A stretch of DNA of 64,000 bases, from assembly GCA_934434925.1 (NCBI GenBank), contig CAKSAC010000003.1, positions 62,001-126,000 of the forward strand, read 5' to 3'. Position numbers and translations under genes: made by a program. Within the stretch, counting starts at the first letter, position 1, and every line of letters starts with the position of its first letter. Positions 16,401-25,035 of the stretch are shown here, one piece after another. Source of the stretch: an uncultured Eubacteriales bacterium. Its GTDB lineage: Bacteria > Bacillota > Clostridia > Oscillospirales > CAG-272. The notes beneath the pieces were generated by a model. That model saw nothing but the letters and a program-made list of their open reading frames with translations. It ran no database searches and was not told where the DNA came from.

Positions 16401-17365
16401 GGGTCTGCGAGACCTGCGGACACGAAAAAATCGAGTATTACCGGCTCCCGCACAAATCTGATTCGTATGCATATCAGTTTGACAGCGACGAAAACTGCGA
16501 ACACGGTGTCACGATTACCTGCTCCTGCTCGGTCTGCGGGACCTTCCTCTACAAAACCCATGAGAACCAACACAACCCCTTCCCGCATCCCATTTCTCTT
16601 CCCGGGGATGCCTGTGCCGACCATAAAATCTACGAGAGTATCTGTCCTTGCGGGCAGGTCCACTATGGTATCTTCTCTACTCTGACGGAGGATGATGTTA
16701 TTCACTTCGGAAATGATACGATCGTCTATCGGTGCAGAGAATGCGGTCTGGCTCTTGAAGAGAAGCGCACCCGGACCGAAACCGCCCCCTGCCGCTATAC
16801 CGAAAAAGTCTCCTATCGGATTGGCAAAGCCACCCCGTCAGAGTCTGGGTTCACCTTTGAATGGGGCGAAACCATCGCTGTTTTGGAACATTCCGATATC
16901 CAGCACGAAGGCCCCCTCTTTGTCTCGCTGGAAGAGGGGTGCGAAAGTTGCGATGCCGGATGTATCACGGTCTGCGGCGCATGCCGTGAGCAGATTGTTC
17001 AGGACGATCCCTCCTATCCGGGGGACCCGAGGCAGCATACGGTAGGCCGGCTGATCCTCGTTTCGGTCCCGGGCGGCGGCTATATCTATGCCGATGCCTG
17101 TGCCTGCCGGTCTATTCTGCGCGGAATTTATGCGGAAGGTGCCGCCGAGACTTCCTCGTTCCAGGTGGAAAACGGTTCCGGCGTCTACTATGACGTCTTT
17201 ACCTTCCGCGGTGAAGAATCGTCCGATGTTCGTCATTATCTGCTCATTATGGACAAAGAGGCGGGAACGCTGACCCTCTGCCCCGATTATGTGCCGGCGG
17301 AAGCAGAAAACGAGCTTGGTAGGTATGACGAGGGAAAAGTCACCATCTACTACTTTGCGGAATAA
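13472..17365 (+). CDS. giant Cys/His-repeat cell-surface lipoprotein
   Basis: Exported lipoprotein of 1297 residues, function unknown. A basic N-terminus and hydrophobic stretch end in the lipobox LPSC (Cys29). Three 27-residue HDW...C...HCSRC repeats follow (about residues 79-155), then two copies of a block containing YYKSCSCGAISSDAKDT (about 165-255). A long middle region has no recognised domain and is broken by an acidic SDSDSD run and three GDQNVPPTDNPPTDGE repeats. A C-terminal third is again rich in CxxC (HWVCETCGHE, CSCSVCG, YRCRECGL, CDAGCITVCGAC). The start was chosen at AAGGAGG 8 bases before the ATG at 13472, downstream of the promoter. The repeated Cys/His pairs suggest metal binding or disulfides; this is inference. 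Confidence 0.85.
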   Translation: MREKRHSGKFGLLLLCLCLAAVLLVLPSCGDKDCEHTFSDYVVLPGSEAGCTTAGKEARVCTKCGFAEERTIEALGHDWQSATCTEPKHCSRCTATEGEALGHDWKGATCTEPKHCSRCAATEGEALGHDWKDATCAGAKHCDRCQLTEGASADHRFVEEKVKPEALKTAATCTSAAVYYKSCSCGAISSDAKDTFSSGQPSGAHRYTVSTARPEALKTAATCSSAEVYYKSCSCGAISSDAKDTFSFGQPNGEHAYNVTEPTCGVGQVCRLCGALGLPETGKHTMQGDACAVCGRGIYVQMLLGQLRTMPAIRLENFCLTSESEVISIDLLEFYLTLGEDGKPYGYGQVQINNRMDDMQVTDEIHLDVLLKNDCLYVRKQRNMADTRQLSDGIQQIDQDPTTYQMRYSLSDIQSYNEQLTPSARALLQIVNALERFGPLYRNDVLPLLTRILTTNSEAVNSLARVAVNSMFTVAATEEGTVFTFSMEKAAAYILHLGDSTPETAFNDLFGEGAYEKIPGLLNLTVGEVLDIAESHGLYIADFLDLMEKLLALNPPKGNPDSDSDSDPGAAIAALKAALTTPEVRAMKIRELLPAGAEETLNALLAEYKNLTFFDMLERLIDRFLPSEGDQGVMPPAPEGDQNVPPTDNPPTDGEGDQNVPPTDNPPTDGEGDQNVPPTDNPPTDGEGDQGPSAGKVRAVVSQLLEILCSEEYITSSIRLTGSGEIAASVLTVNIPENNYLPFALQLTFSFLYDDIPQADRYEEMAQATDGVLELLPLDTALAMIRHSLANIPDTTGSENDGEQEGNAPRYKDFRFDEASGTGILTFSSSSTTFEPDGTYLAKVDSILRFSLSSPLIFRAREDCENWTLFTLVYPCFREYRYTIYRVDDEHPEGVLLPEEEMRVLLEKFFPPTPSAEMDFFYCHFLVNTKTQEIHLTFTFPFEGSGEENTLTKHTYKEETEKAVIPENCLTIGERHWVCETCGHEKIEYYRLPHKSDSYAYQFDSDENCEHGVTITCSCSVCGTFLYKTHENQHNPFPHPISLPGDACADHKIYESICPCGQVHYGIFSTLTEDDVIHFGNDTIVYRCRECGLALEEKRTRTETAPCRYTEKVSYRIGKATPSESGFTFEWGETIAVLEHSDIQHEGPLFVSLEEGCESCDAGCITVCGACREQIVQDDPSYPGDPRQHTVGRLILVSVPGGGYIYADACACRSILRGIYAEGAAETSSFQVENGSGVYYDVFTFRGEESSDVRHYLLIMDKEAGTLTLCPDYVPAEAENELGRYDEGKVTIYYFAE
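13700..13930. repeat. three tandem 81-bp repeats encoding HDW/CxxC units
   Basis: Near-identical DNA units encode HDW-x-x-ATCTEPKHCSRC. High nucleotide identity implies recent duplication or ongoing homogenisation within the lipoprotein gene. Confidence 0.85.
13956..14236. repeat. two long direct repeats in the lipoprotein gene
   Basis: Two copies of about 126 bp encode PEALKTAATC...YYKSCSCGAISSDAKDTF...GQP, with only a few base differences, spaced about 138 bp apart. Confidence 0.85.
15386..15529. repeat. three tandem 48-bp repeats (Pro/Thr/Asp linker)
   Basis: Each unit encodes GDQNVPPTDNPPTDGE. The copies differ by single synonymous changes, so copy number could vary in frame and alter linker length. 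Confidence 0.9.
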
Positions 17366-17452
17366 TCCGGCCCTGTTTTTCCCCGCCTTTCCTGTTTTCT
17401 TAAAAATGCAGAAGAAATGAAAGGCTGTTCTCTGTCCAAAAATCCGGACGGC

Positions 17453-17481
17453 AAAAAGCGCTCCGCAAGGGGCGCTTTTTT
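17453..17481. terminator. bidirectional terminator after the lipoprotein gene
   Basis: AAAAAGCGC/GCGCTTTTT stem with a short loop and T runs on both strands, between the convergent lipoprotein and copA genes. Confidence 0.8.
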
Positions 17482-17516
17482 GCAGAATGCGCAAAGGAAA
17501 AACCGCCCGGCATAGA

Positions 17517-17540
17517 AAAAGCGCTCTTGTGAGCGCTTTT
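17517..17540. terminator. second convergent terminator before copA end
   Basis: AAAAGCGCTC TTGT GAGCGCTTTT, a perfect stem with a tetraloop, usable in either direction. Confidence 0.75.
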
Positions 17541-17599
17541 GTTTCAAAGAAATAATCCGGCCGCCGGGTGCGATCGCCGTCGTTCGTACGGAAAGTACG

Positions 17600-17700
17600 G
17601 AAAAAGCGCGCGGCGGGGAAAATGCGTGAAAAGTGCGCGGCGAAAGTGCGCGGAAAGTGCGCGGCGGGGAAAATACGCGGAAAGCGCGCGGCATTCGTCC
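17600..17700. repeat. degenerate GC-rich tandem repeat
   Basis: Irregular copies of GTGCGCGGCGGGGAAAAT-like units fill the space between the terminators and copA. No gene is seen here. It resembles other intergenic repeats in this window. Confidence 0.6.
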
Positions 17701-17735
17701 GGGGTACTGCCATCGCTCCGCCGGGAGGGGCGCGG

Positions 17736-19961
17736 TTATTTCCCGGTATGCGACAGGCGCAGAGAATTACCGACCACCGAAAGCGAAGAAAGGCTCATGG
17801 CGGCCGCGGAAATCATAGGAGAAAGAGACAGGCCGAGCGGCAGGAAGACCCCGGCCGCCGCCGGAATGCAGAGAACATTATAAACAAGCGCCCAAAAGAG
17901 ATTTTCTTTCATAATCCGGAGCGTGCGCCTGCCGATGGCCAACGTCCGGCCTACATCGGCCAGTTCACTCCGCCGCAAGACCACATCGGCGGAAGCGACG
18001 GCAACATCCGTTCCCGCCCCGATGGCAATCCCGAGATCGGCGGCAACAAGCGGCAAAGCGTCATTGATCCCGTCTCCGACCATCGCCACTTTGCCCTGCT
18101 TTTCAAGCGCGCGGATTTCTTCGGCCTTTTCTTCGGGAGACAGACCGGCGCGAAAATCGTCGATTCCCGTGACTTTTGCCATATATGCCGCCGCGCGGGG
18201 GTTATCGCCGCTCAGCATCACCGTGCGGAGCCCCTGCGCACGTAACGCCGCAAGAGTTTCGGCCGCTCCTTCACGCGGCACATCCCGTATCCCAATGACC
18301 CCGAGCGCTTGTTCCTCGCGGCCGACAAAGACCAGCGTACAGCCCTCCGAGAGCAGTTTTTCCTTCGCATTTTCCAGCGCGGACAGGTCAATTCCGGCAT
18401 CTTGGGATAAAAAGGCCTCACTGCCGGCAAAAATGCGGTCATCCCCGAGATCGGCGGCCGTTCCGCGCCCCTCGACGACCAGATAATTCCCGGCCGCCGG
18501 CAAGGACAGTCCGCGCTCTGCCGCCGCTTGTCGGATGGCGATCCCGATCGGATGCGTGACGGCTCCTTCACAGGCCGCCGCTGTCGAAAGCAGTTCTTCT
18601 TCCGGAATTCCCTCCGCGGGGAACAGCCCGGTCACGGACATCTGCCCTTTGGTAAGCGTGCCGGTTTTATCAAATGCCACGGTCCGGATTTTTCCGGCGT
18701 TTTCCAGGGCCTCTGCGCTCTTGATGAGGATTCCCCGGCGCGCCGCCGCCCCGGTCGATGCCACAATCGCAGTCGGCGTAGCCAACCCCAGCGCACAGGG
18801 GCAGGAGATGACCAGCACGCTGATTGCGTGACGGAAAGCTTCCGTCATGTTTCCGGTAATCAGGGAAAAGAGTAAAAAAGTCAAAAAAGCGATCCCCGCG
18901 ACTGTCGGCACAAAGAAGGCGCTCACCCGGTCGGCAATCCGGGAAATCGGCGCGCGGGATGCAGAGGCCTTCGCCACCATCCGCAAAATGGCCGAAAGCG
19001 AAGAATCCTCTCCGGCCGCCGTCACGCAAAAAAGCAAGCGGCCGTCCGAGAGGGTGCAACCGCAACCGATCTCGTCGCCGACGGTTTTTTCCACCGGAAG
19101 GCTCTCGCCCGTCAGCATGGATTCATCCATCGTACCATGCCCGTCGATCACCCGGCCGTCTGCCGGGGCGGCCTCTCCCGTATGCAAAATTACAGTGTCT
19201 CCCTTACACAGCTCGGACACCGGAACGACGCATTCTCTCCCCTCCCGCAAAACCGTGGTATGGGTCGGAGCCAATGCGGAAAGCGCACGCAACGCTTCGG
19301 CCGTTTTATCCTTGGCGCGTCCTTCCAGCATTTTTCCGATTGTCACAAAAAAGAGAATCATGGCCGCCGCAGGGAAATTGGCGGAGAGGGCATACCGCGC
19401 GCCGGCATCCGGGATCAGAAACGAAAGGCACAGCAGTACCGTGCCGTGCAGCAGGGCCGTGCCGGAACCGAGCATGATGAGCGTATCCATGGTCGGCGCG
19501 CCGCGAAAAAGCGAGGCCGCCCCCCGGACATAATAGCGCCGTCCGAGAAAAACGACAGGGAGCGCAAACAAAAACTGCGCAAGGAGCAGAAAGCGCGCGT
19601 TTCCCGCCGCAGGGTCAAGAAAGCCCGGATACCGTAATCCGGCCATCGGCCACATTTCAAGTAAAAACAGGCACACGGTGCAAACGAGCATCGTCAAAAG
19701 TACGAAAATTCCTCTTCCCTTTTCTTCCCCGGCAACCGGTATTCCGGCGGCCGCCCCTTTCTCCGCGGGCAACGCGCCGTACCCCGCGCGGCGGACAGCG
19801 GCGCAGATTTCTTCGACCGGGCAGGTGTGTGTGACTTCCATGCCGGATGTCAGCAGGCTGACCTGCACCCGGCTGACCCCGGGGAGCGCCGAAACGGCGT
19901 GTTCCACATGTGCAGAACACGCCGCGCAGGACATCCCGCTGATGCGGAATTCGGTTATCAT
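17736..19961 (-). CDS. copA: copper-translocating P1B-type ATPase
   Basis: Exports Cu(I) across the cytoplasmic membrane. The 741-residue protein has one N-terminal heavy-metal domain with GMSCAACS (Cys12 and Cys15), then paired membrane helices. It carries the Cu-type CPC motif in ISCPCALGLATPTAIV (about residue 388), the phosphorylation site DKTGTLT (about 433), and the hinge GDGINDALPLVAADLGIAIGAG (about 630). The ATG follows AAAGGA by 6 bases. It lies 41 bp after a CvpA-like gene on the same strand, and no CsoR or CopZ gene is adjacent. Silver transport is also possible. Confidence 0.93.
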   Translation of the reverse strand: MITEFRISGMSCAACSAHVEHAVSALPGVSRVQVSLLTSGMEVTHTCPVEEICAAVRRAGYGALPAEKGAAAGIPVAGEEKGRGIFVLLTMLVCTVCLFLLEMWPMAGLRYPGFLDPAAGNARFLLLAQFLFALPVVFLGRRYYVRGAASLFRGAPTMDTLIMLGSGTALLHGTVLLCLSFLIPDAGARYALSANFPAAAMILFFVTIGKMLEGRAKDKTAEALRALSALAPTHTTVLREGRECVVPVSELCKGDTVILHTGEAAPADGRVIDGHGTMDESMLTGESLPVEKTVGDEIGCGCTLSDGRLLFCVTAAGEDSSLSAILRMVAKASASRAPISRIADRVSAFFVPTVAGIAFLTFLLFSLITGNMTEAFRHAISVLVISCPCALGLATPTAIVASTGAAARRGILIKSAEALENAGKIRTVAFDKTGTLTKGQMSVTGLFPAEGIPEEELLSTAAACEGAVTHPIGIAIRQAAAERGLSLPAAGNYLVVEGRGTAADLGDDRIFAGSEAFLSQDAGIDLSALENAKEKLLSEGCTLVFVGREEQALGVIGIRDVPREGAAETLAALRAQGLRTVMLSGDNPRAAAYMAKVTGIDDFRAGLSPEEKAEEIRALEKQGKVAMVGDGINDALPLVAADLGIAIGAGTDVAVASADVVLRRSELADVGRTLAIGRRTLRIMKENLFWALVYNVLCIPAAAGVFLPLGLSLSPMISAAAMSLSSLSVVGNSLRLSHTGK

Positions 19962-20002
19962 ATTCTATCCTTTCTTTCTGGTTGCAGAACCGCGCAAACC
20001 TA

Positions 20003-21529
20003 TCAGTCCGTCGTCAGGCTCATCAACAGTTCATCGAGGATATCGGGGTCGGTCACAAATTCGGACAACACATCGTACACATCGTCATCGGTAATGTCCG
20101 CCGCGCTTCGCCCGTCTTCCTCTAATTTCGTATTCAGTTTATCCCGTACATATCCGGCAACTTTATCGACGACTTCATTGGAAACTCCTTCCAATGAATC
20201 GCCTTCCGATATTTGTTTCTTGATTTCATTTGCCACATCGCCGACAGCTTCATCCACGCCTTTTTCGCGGATGGCGCCAGTCACGCCGGTCACCATCTCG
20301 CCGCAATTCTCTTCCAGCGCAGGACGGACATCGTCTTTCGTCATATCGGCCGTCACCCCCATGCTCTCCGCCAGGGCACGGTGACCGATAGCCACCAATT
20401 CACGGCGAACGCCGGCATACCGGCCGTCGAGGATTGCCAGCGCTTCTTTCAAAAAATCCGATTCATTGATTTTCTGCATCACATCAGCGCCTTCATCCAG
20501 CAGGCCGTTTTTGGAAAGCAGTTCAAGCAAATCCACCAGTTTCCCGAGATCCTCTTTGATATAGGTGCTGTCGGTCGTCGCAAAGACTTCCAGCAACGCG
20601 TCCATGACCGGTTGCATCTCTTTGCCGATGTCGGGAGCCTCCTGCCCCGCAAATGTCTCGCCGTTCTTCCACTTTCCCGCCGCATGGCTCAAAAAATCGG
20701 AAAGTATCCCGGAAAGAACGGGCGATTCCGTTGCTTTTCCGGTGATGTTGCGGATGGCTTTGATCTCCTTGTCGCTGATGGTTCCGCTTCCGCCGCCGGA
20801 AGTACCGGAGTCTTTGGTCAGCGTATCGATCTCCGTGTAGATCTCCAAAAAACCGGCAATCTCTTTGCGGACGTTGGTGGACTGCCCGTTGACGGCGAAG
20901 GAAGAAGTCATATCGAAGAGCGGAGCCGTAACGCTCGTCAGCGCTCCCGTGATGCCGTCGTCGATATATTGCTGCTTATAGGCCTCATATTCCGGGATGC
21001 TTGCCGAGATAGACTCTTCGGGCGAAGCAGAGGCATCGATCTTGTCAATCGCATTCACGGCGACCGAGACGTATCCGAGGACCGGCGTCAGGATAAAGGC
21101 CCCGACAAGGACCCCCTGTAAAAGGCCGATCAACGCGCCGATCCCGCGCTTTTTATGCATTTTTCCGTTCTTGTCGCGCTTGGCGCGGAGGAAGAAGATC
21201 GAAATGATCCCGTATACCAGCCACAAAACGGCCGATATGGCGATAAAGAACACTAAAAACACCATGGGGCGGAGCATACCGGCCACAAAGGTCAAAAGCG
21301 CCGGAGACGCAACCAGCAGTTCTTCGGTCTGCGGGTCCGAGATCATTCCCGCCTCGATTATGGTCTCCGGGGAACCGATCTGCGCGATCGCAACACCGGA
21401 AAAAACAACGGCAAAAAGCAGGGAAAGCGCAATGGTTATGATCCGGCAGACAGACCGTTTCATCCCGCGGATCAGGCCGAGCAACGCGCCGAAAAGCCCG
21501 AGAAGCAGGCAAAAAAGCAAAAAAGGCAT
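20003..21529 (-). CDS. CvpA-like membrane protein with long soluble tail
   Basis: Unknown function. The 508-residue protein starts with four hydrophobic segments (about residues 1-24, 28-50, 78-112, 134-160) arranged like CvpA/colicin-V-production proteins, including the Gly-rich FGALLGLIRGMKRSV hairpin. A soluble region of about 340 residues follows, rich in Asp/Glu/Lys, with a Ser/Gly linker (DSGTSGGGSGTISD). The tail is helical in appearance but unassigned. A TAAGGAG site and a good promoter precede it. It is cotranscribed with copA (41 bp gap), perhaps by chance; no metal-binding motif is visible. Confidence 0.7.
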   Translation of the reverse strand: MPFLLFCLLLGLFGALLGLIRGMKRSVCRIITIALSLLFAVVFSGVAIAQIGSPETIIEAGMISDPQTEELLVASPALLTFVAGMLRPMVFLVFFIAISAVLWLVYGIISIFFLRAKRDKNGKMHKKRGIGALIGLLQGVLVGAFILTPVLGYVSVAVNAIDKIDASASPEESISASIPEYEAYKQQYIDDGITGALTSVTAPLFDMTSSFAVNGQSTNVRKEIAGFLEIYTEIDTLTKDSGTSGGGSGTISDKEIKAIRNITGKATESPVLSGILSDFLSHAAGKWKNGETFAGQEAPDIGKEMQPVMDALLEVFATTDSTYIKEDLGKLVDLLELLSKNGLLDEGADVMQKINESDFLKEALAILDGRYAGVRRELVAIGHRALAESMGVTADMTKDDVRPALEENCGEMVTGVTGAIREKGVDEAVGDVANEIKKQISEGDSLEGVSNEVVDKVAGYVRDKLNTKLEEDGRSAADITDDDVYDVLSEFVTDPDILDELLMSLTTD

Positions 21530-21577
21530 AAGAATACTCCTTACACAAAATCAAAAATAAATAAAGGATCTGTTTTC

Positions 21578-21606
21578 ATTATACATATCCCGCTCCGAAA
21601 ATGCAA
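21578..21606 (-). promoter_or_regulatory. promoter of the CvpA-like/copA operon
   Basis: Minus-strand TTGCAT (21601-21606), 17-bp spacer, TATAAT (21578-21583). Between here and the next plus-strand promoter (21607-21753) no gene or clear structure is seen. Confidence 0.75.
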
Positions 21607-21753
21607 GAGGAAATTTTGCGCGCATCCGGCGCTCGCAAAAAAGGAATCCGCCGGACGGCGACAGGAACGGCCGGCCCTGCCGCCGGAAAAGGGCGGTTCT
21701 TCGGCCGGAAAAGCCGACGGCAGAAACCCAACCGGCCAAAACCGCGGCCCCGA

Positions 21754-21782
21754 TTGACAAAGCGGAAAAAAAGAGATATAAT
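21754..21782 (+). promoter_or_regulatory. promoter of the secreted transglutaminase-like protein
   Basis: Consensus TTGACA (21754-21759), 17-bp spacer, TATAAT (21777-21782). Confidence 0.85.
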
Positions 21783-21839
21783 TCTGGTAAGCTGTTTTAT
21801 ATCCCGGGACTACCGATACCCGAACGGAAGGAACCGTCC

Positions 21840-24083
21840 ATGAAAAAAATCATGCAAAAACTCTTGACCGGCCTTTTGCTGTTCAGCCTGCTGTTTTCCC
21901 CGGCGGGCGCCGCCCTGCCCGCTTCCGCGGAATCCGAAAGCCCCCCGGCGGCCTGTTCCTCTTCGGAATTCAAAGGCTATTACTATGCCCAGCTTTCCGA
22001 ACAGGCAAAACGCTTTTATGCCGCCATTGACGAAATGTATCGTCTCGGGCGTTTTTTCTCCGATTCTCCGTCGTACGACCTGCTGACGCACGGCGTGTTG
22101 ACCGTATCGGAAGTCCGGCAGGCCGTCGAGTTCGACTCCACCCCGATTCTTGCCTCTTTTTCCGCCGCGCGGAACGCGTGGTTTTTTGACCGCTCCGACG
22201 TGTTCTGCGCCGACCCGTCCCGGCTGTTACTGCGTTTCAGACGCACCTTCATGGGGTATGCCGTTTCTTTCGGCGCAGAGAGCGATACCCTCTGTCCCTC
22301 AGGCAAAGCAATCGATCCCGAAACCGTTCGCGCTATGAACGAGGCTTTCAAAGAGGCGTTGGACGCGCTTTGTGACGACGAAGTGAAGCGCCTTGAGCCG
22401 GGAACGCCCCAGCTTCTCCTGCTGGCGCAAAAACTGAAAGAAAAAATCCTTGCATTGCCCGAAACGGAAAATTCCGCCGCGTATGCCCGTACCGCATACG
22501 GTGCGCTATGCGAAGGAAGTACCGACACCGAGGCCGTCAGCCGCGCCTGTTTTGCCGCGGCCGAAAAACTGGATTATGCCCCGGTTCTTGCCAAAGGGTA
22601 CCGCGCCGAAGCCGGCGGATACCGTCCGGCCTTCTTCCTTTTTATCACGATGAACGAAATCTGCTACGGAATTGACATCGATTTTTTTATCCGGGCGGAC
22701 GCTGCTCAGGACCAACTCTTTTTCGATGCCGACGACATGGCGGCGGGGCGGTATATTGTTTCCGACACGCTTTCGGGCAGCGGGTACCCTTTTCGCCCTG
22801 TGATCTTTCGCCCCGCCGCGGCCGAAACGCCGACCCTCAGCACCCCGCTTACTTCCGACCGGCTCTTTTCCGACCGCTTTTCGGATGTCTCCCTGCTTTC
22901 CTGTAACCGTGACGGCTGGAAGCGGGCGGACGGAACCGCCGTTCCCGCAACAAATCTGCGCTATCTGCTGGCTTCGGCCAAGCGCCTGAAAGAAGGAGAA
23001 GCCGAACCCGCCCGCCTCGCGGCGGTTGCCCTTTCCGGCATCCCGGCGGACCAGGCTCTTTCCGCCGTGACCTATCGCATAGACCTTTCTTTGGACGGGC
23101 AGCCCGTCCGGATTCCGGAAGGCGGATGGATCGAGGTCGGGGTCGGCCTCCCGCCAACCGTACAGGACCCGAACCGTCCGGACGACCGGGAAGAACGGCA
23201 ATATGCCGTATACGGGTTTTCCCGTAAAGCGAACGGAGAAATCGACCCGGACACCGCTTCGCCCATCCGGTTTGCGGAAACAGACGCGGGGCTTGTGCTG
23301 TTTCTCACCGGCCATACCGACTTTACCATCCTTTCTTTTCCTCTCCCCGAAGGAAATGCGGAAAATATGCCGCACAACTTCCTTATGCGCACACACGGAC
23401 CCGGCCGCGTGTTTGAAAACGGAGAAGAAATTCCCCTGCTGACCGTCGAGCCGGGAAAAAGCGTAACGCTGGATATTCGGCCGGAAGACGGCCATGTGGC
23501 CGAATCCGCCTTTCTCGGAACGCAAAAGCTCACCATCCGCGACGGTAAGGTAACAATCCCTTACGCCGCATGGAAAAAAGCCGATATGCTCTCGGTCTGT
23601 TTCATCTCCCGCGCGCAGCTCGACCGTTTCAGATCGGAAGGCTCGACCCCGGTCCGCTTGCACGGCACGGTCTTTGATCCGCTCGGCAATACCAAGGTGC
23701 GGCTCCGGGCGCTTTCCGAATCTCCGCTGATCGGCACAAAGCTCCGGGTCTGTCTGGAAGAAGAAGTTCTGCTTGCCCCCGCGTATGATGTCACCGTCAG
23801 TTATCAATGGTACCGGGACGGCGTTCCGATTCCGGAGCAGACCGGGGATACCTTTGAAATCCCGAAAACCGTCCTGAAAGACAGCGGTACGTATCGTATC
23901 GCCGTCACTTATCAGCGCGAAAACGGCGACGTCCGCGTATGTATGAGCGATGATCTCCATATCACGGTTCTTTCCGTCTTTTCCTTCTTCGGCTGGATTC
24001 TGTTCAGTATTTTCATCTTTCTTCTTCCCACGGCAGCCGCTGTCGGGTATCTGCTCTTCCGCCGCCGCAAAGAGCGGAAATGA
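21840..24083 (+). CDS. secreted, C-terminally anchored protein with transglutaminase-like and Ig-like regions
   Basis: Surface protein of 747 residues. A signal peptide (MKKIMQKLLTGLLLFSLLFS, cleavage near ASA) is followed by a helical region. Around residues 218-275 the segment YGALCEG...ACFAAAEKLDYAPVLAKGYR looks like a transglutaminase/protease-like fold with its Cys. The expected His and Asp are not evident, so the domain may be degenerate. Near residues 655-705 SYQWYRDGVPIPEQTGDTF...DSGTYRI is an Ig-like domain. The end is one membrane helix and a basic tail (LLFRRRKERK). No LPxTG motif is seen. It stands alone with its own promoter. Function unknown; an envelope role is inferred. Confidence 0.75.
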   Translation: MKKIMQKLLTGLLLFSLLFSPAGAALPASAESESPPAACSSSEFKGYYYAQLSEQAKRFYAAIDEMYRLGRFFSDSPSYDLLTHGVLTVSEVRQAVEFDSTPILASFSAARNAWFFDRSDVFCADPSRLLLRFRRTFMGYAVSFGAESDTLCPSGKAIDPETVRAMNEAFKEALDALCDDEVKRLEPGTPQLLLLAQKLKEKILALPETENSAAYARTAYGALCEGSTDTEAVSRACFAAAEKLDYAPVLAKGYRAEAGGYRPAFFLFITMNEICYGIDIDFFIRADAAQDQLFFDADDMAAGRYIVSDTLSGSGYPFRPVIFRPAAAETPTLSTPLTSDRLFSDRFSDVSLLSCNRDGWKRADGTAVPATNLRYLLASAKRLKEGEAEPARLAAVALSGIPADQALSAVTYRIDLSLDGQPVRIPEGGWIEVGVGLPPTVQDPNRPDDREERQYAVYGFSRKANGEIDPDTASPIRFAETDAGLVLFLTGHTDFTILSFPLPEGNAENMPHNFLMRTHGPGRVFENGEEIPLLTVEPGKSVTLDIRPEDGHVAESAFLGTQKLTIRDGKVTIPYAAWKKADMLSVCFISRAQLDRFRSEGSTPVRLHGTVFDPLGNTKVRLRALSESPLIGTKLRVCLEEEVLLAPAYDVTVSYQWYRDGVPIPEQTGDTFEIPKTVLKDSGTYRIAVTYQRENGDVRVCMSDDLHITVLSVFSFFGWILFSIFIFLLPTAAAVGYLLFRRRKERK

Positions 24084-24172
24084 CCGTTTCCTGTCCCGTA
24101 TCCCGGCCCAAAACCGCCGGGAATACGCCGGGCAGGTTTTTTACGTTTTCTCTCTTTGTCGCGTTTTTTCGC

Positions 24173-24201
24173 TTTACAAAATCATGAGTTTGTGATACAA
24201 T
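24173..24201 (+). promoter_or_regulatory. promoter of the pseudouridine synthase gene
   Basis: TTTACA (24173-24178), 17-bp spacer, TACAAT (24196-24201). It overlaps an upstream in-frame ATG at 24200, which argues for the GTG start at 24233. Confidence 0.75.
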
Positions 24202-24232
24202 GAATGGCGATGCCAAAAGAGGAGGAACGCCT

Positions 24233-24958
24233 GTGCGCCTTGACAAATTCTTTTCTTCCGTCGGGCTTCTCACCCGCCGCGAAACGGCGATCGCCGTCCG
24301 GCGCGGAGAAATCCTGCAAAACGGCCTTCCCGTATCCCGCCCCGATATACAGGTGGACCCGAAAACCGATCGGATCACCCTGCGCGGAGAGCCGGTCGTG
24401 TACCAAAAGCACGTTTATCTCTTTTTGCACAAACCGGCGGGGTATGTGAGCGCGACCGAAGACGGGCGTTTCCCCGTTGTCACCGATCTTTTGCCGGAAG
24501 CCGAACGTCGCCGCGGTCTTTTTCCCTGCGGGCGGCTTGACAAAGACACCACGGGGCTGATGCTCCTGACCGATGACGGCGCGCTCTGTCACGCGTTGCT
24601 TTCCCCCCGTCACGGAGTCGGGAAGGTCTACCGTTTCCTGTGCGATCTTCCCCTCCCGCCCGAAGCGGAAAAATTTCTCGCAAACGGGTTGACCCTGGCC
24701 AACGGAGAGACCTGCCGCGCCGCTCTTTTGCAGGCGGACGATGACCGGCTGGGCGGATATATCACGCTGACGGAAGGCAAATATCATGAAGTCCGCCGGC
24801 TGGTAGCGGCGCTCGGATCCCATGTCACCTCGCTCTGCCGCGTTTCCTTTGCCGGCATCGCGCTCGACCCTGCCCTGGCTCCGGGAGAATTTCGTTCCGC
24901 TACGGAAGAAGAACTGGAAATATTGCATGCCGCCGTCGCCAAAAAGCAAACAAAGTAA
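24233..24958 (+). CDS. RsuA/RluB-family rRNA pseudouridine synthase
   Basis: Isomerises uridine in ribosomal RNA. It has 241 residues from a GTG start preceded by GAGGAGG; the ATG at 24200 lies in the promoter. An N-terminal S4-type RNA-binding segment (RLDKFFSSVGLLTRRETAIAV) leads into the catalytic domain, with HKPAGYVSAT and the signature GRLDKDTTGLMLLTDDG holding the catalytic Asp, then EGKYHEVRRLVAALG. The size and compact layout favour the RsuA/YtzG type (16S U516), but RluB or RluE specificity cannot be excluded. tex follows 77 bp later without a visible promoter, so both may share a transcript. Confidence 0.88.
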   Translation: MRLDKFFSSVGLLTRRETAIAVRRGEILQNGLPVSRPDIQVDPKTDRITLRGEPVVYQKHVYLFLHKPAGYVSATEDGRFPVVTDLLPEAERRRGLFPCGRLDKDTTGLMLLTDDGALCHALLSPRHGVGKVYRFLCDLPLPPEAEKFLANGLTLANGETCRAALLQADDDRLGGYITLTEGKYHEVRRLVAALGSHVTSLCRVSFAGIALDPALAPGEFRSATEEELEILHAAVAKKQTK

Positions 24959-25035
24959 AGTAAGGTTTACAAATTCGCATATCCGCACCGTGCCGGGTCT
25001 GATTCCGGGCGGAAAGACATGAAAAAGGAGAAATC

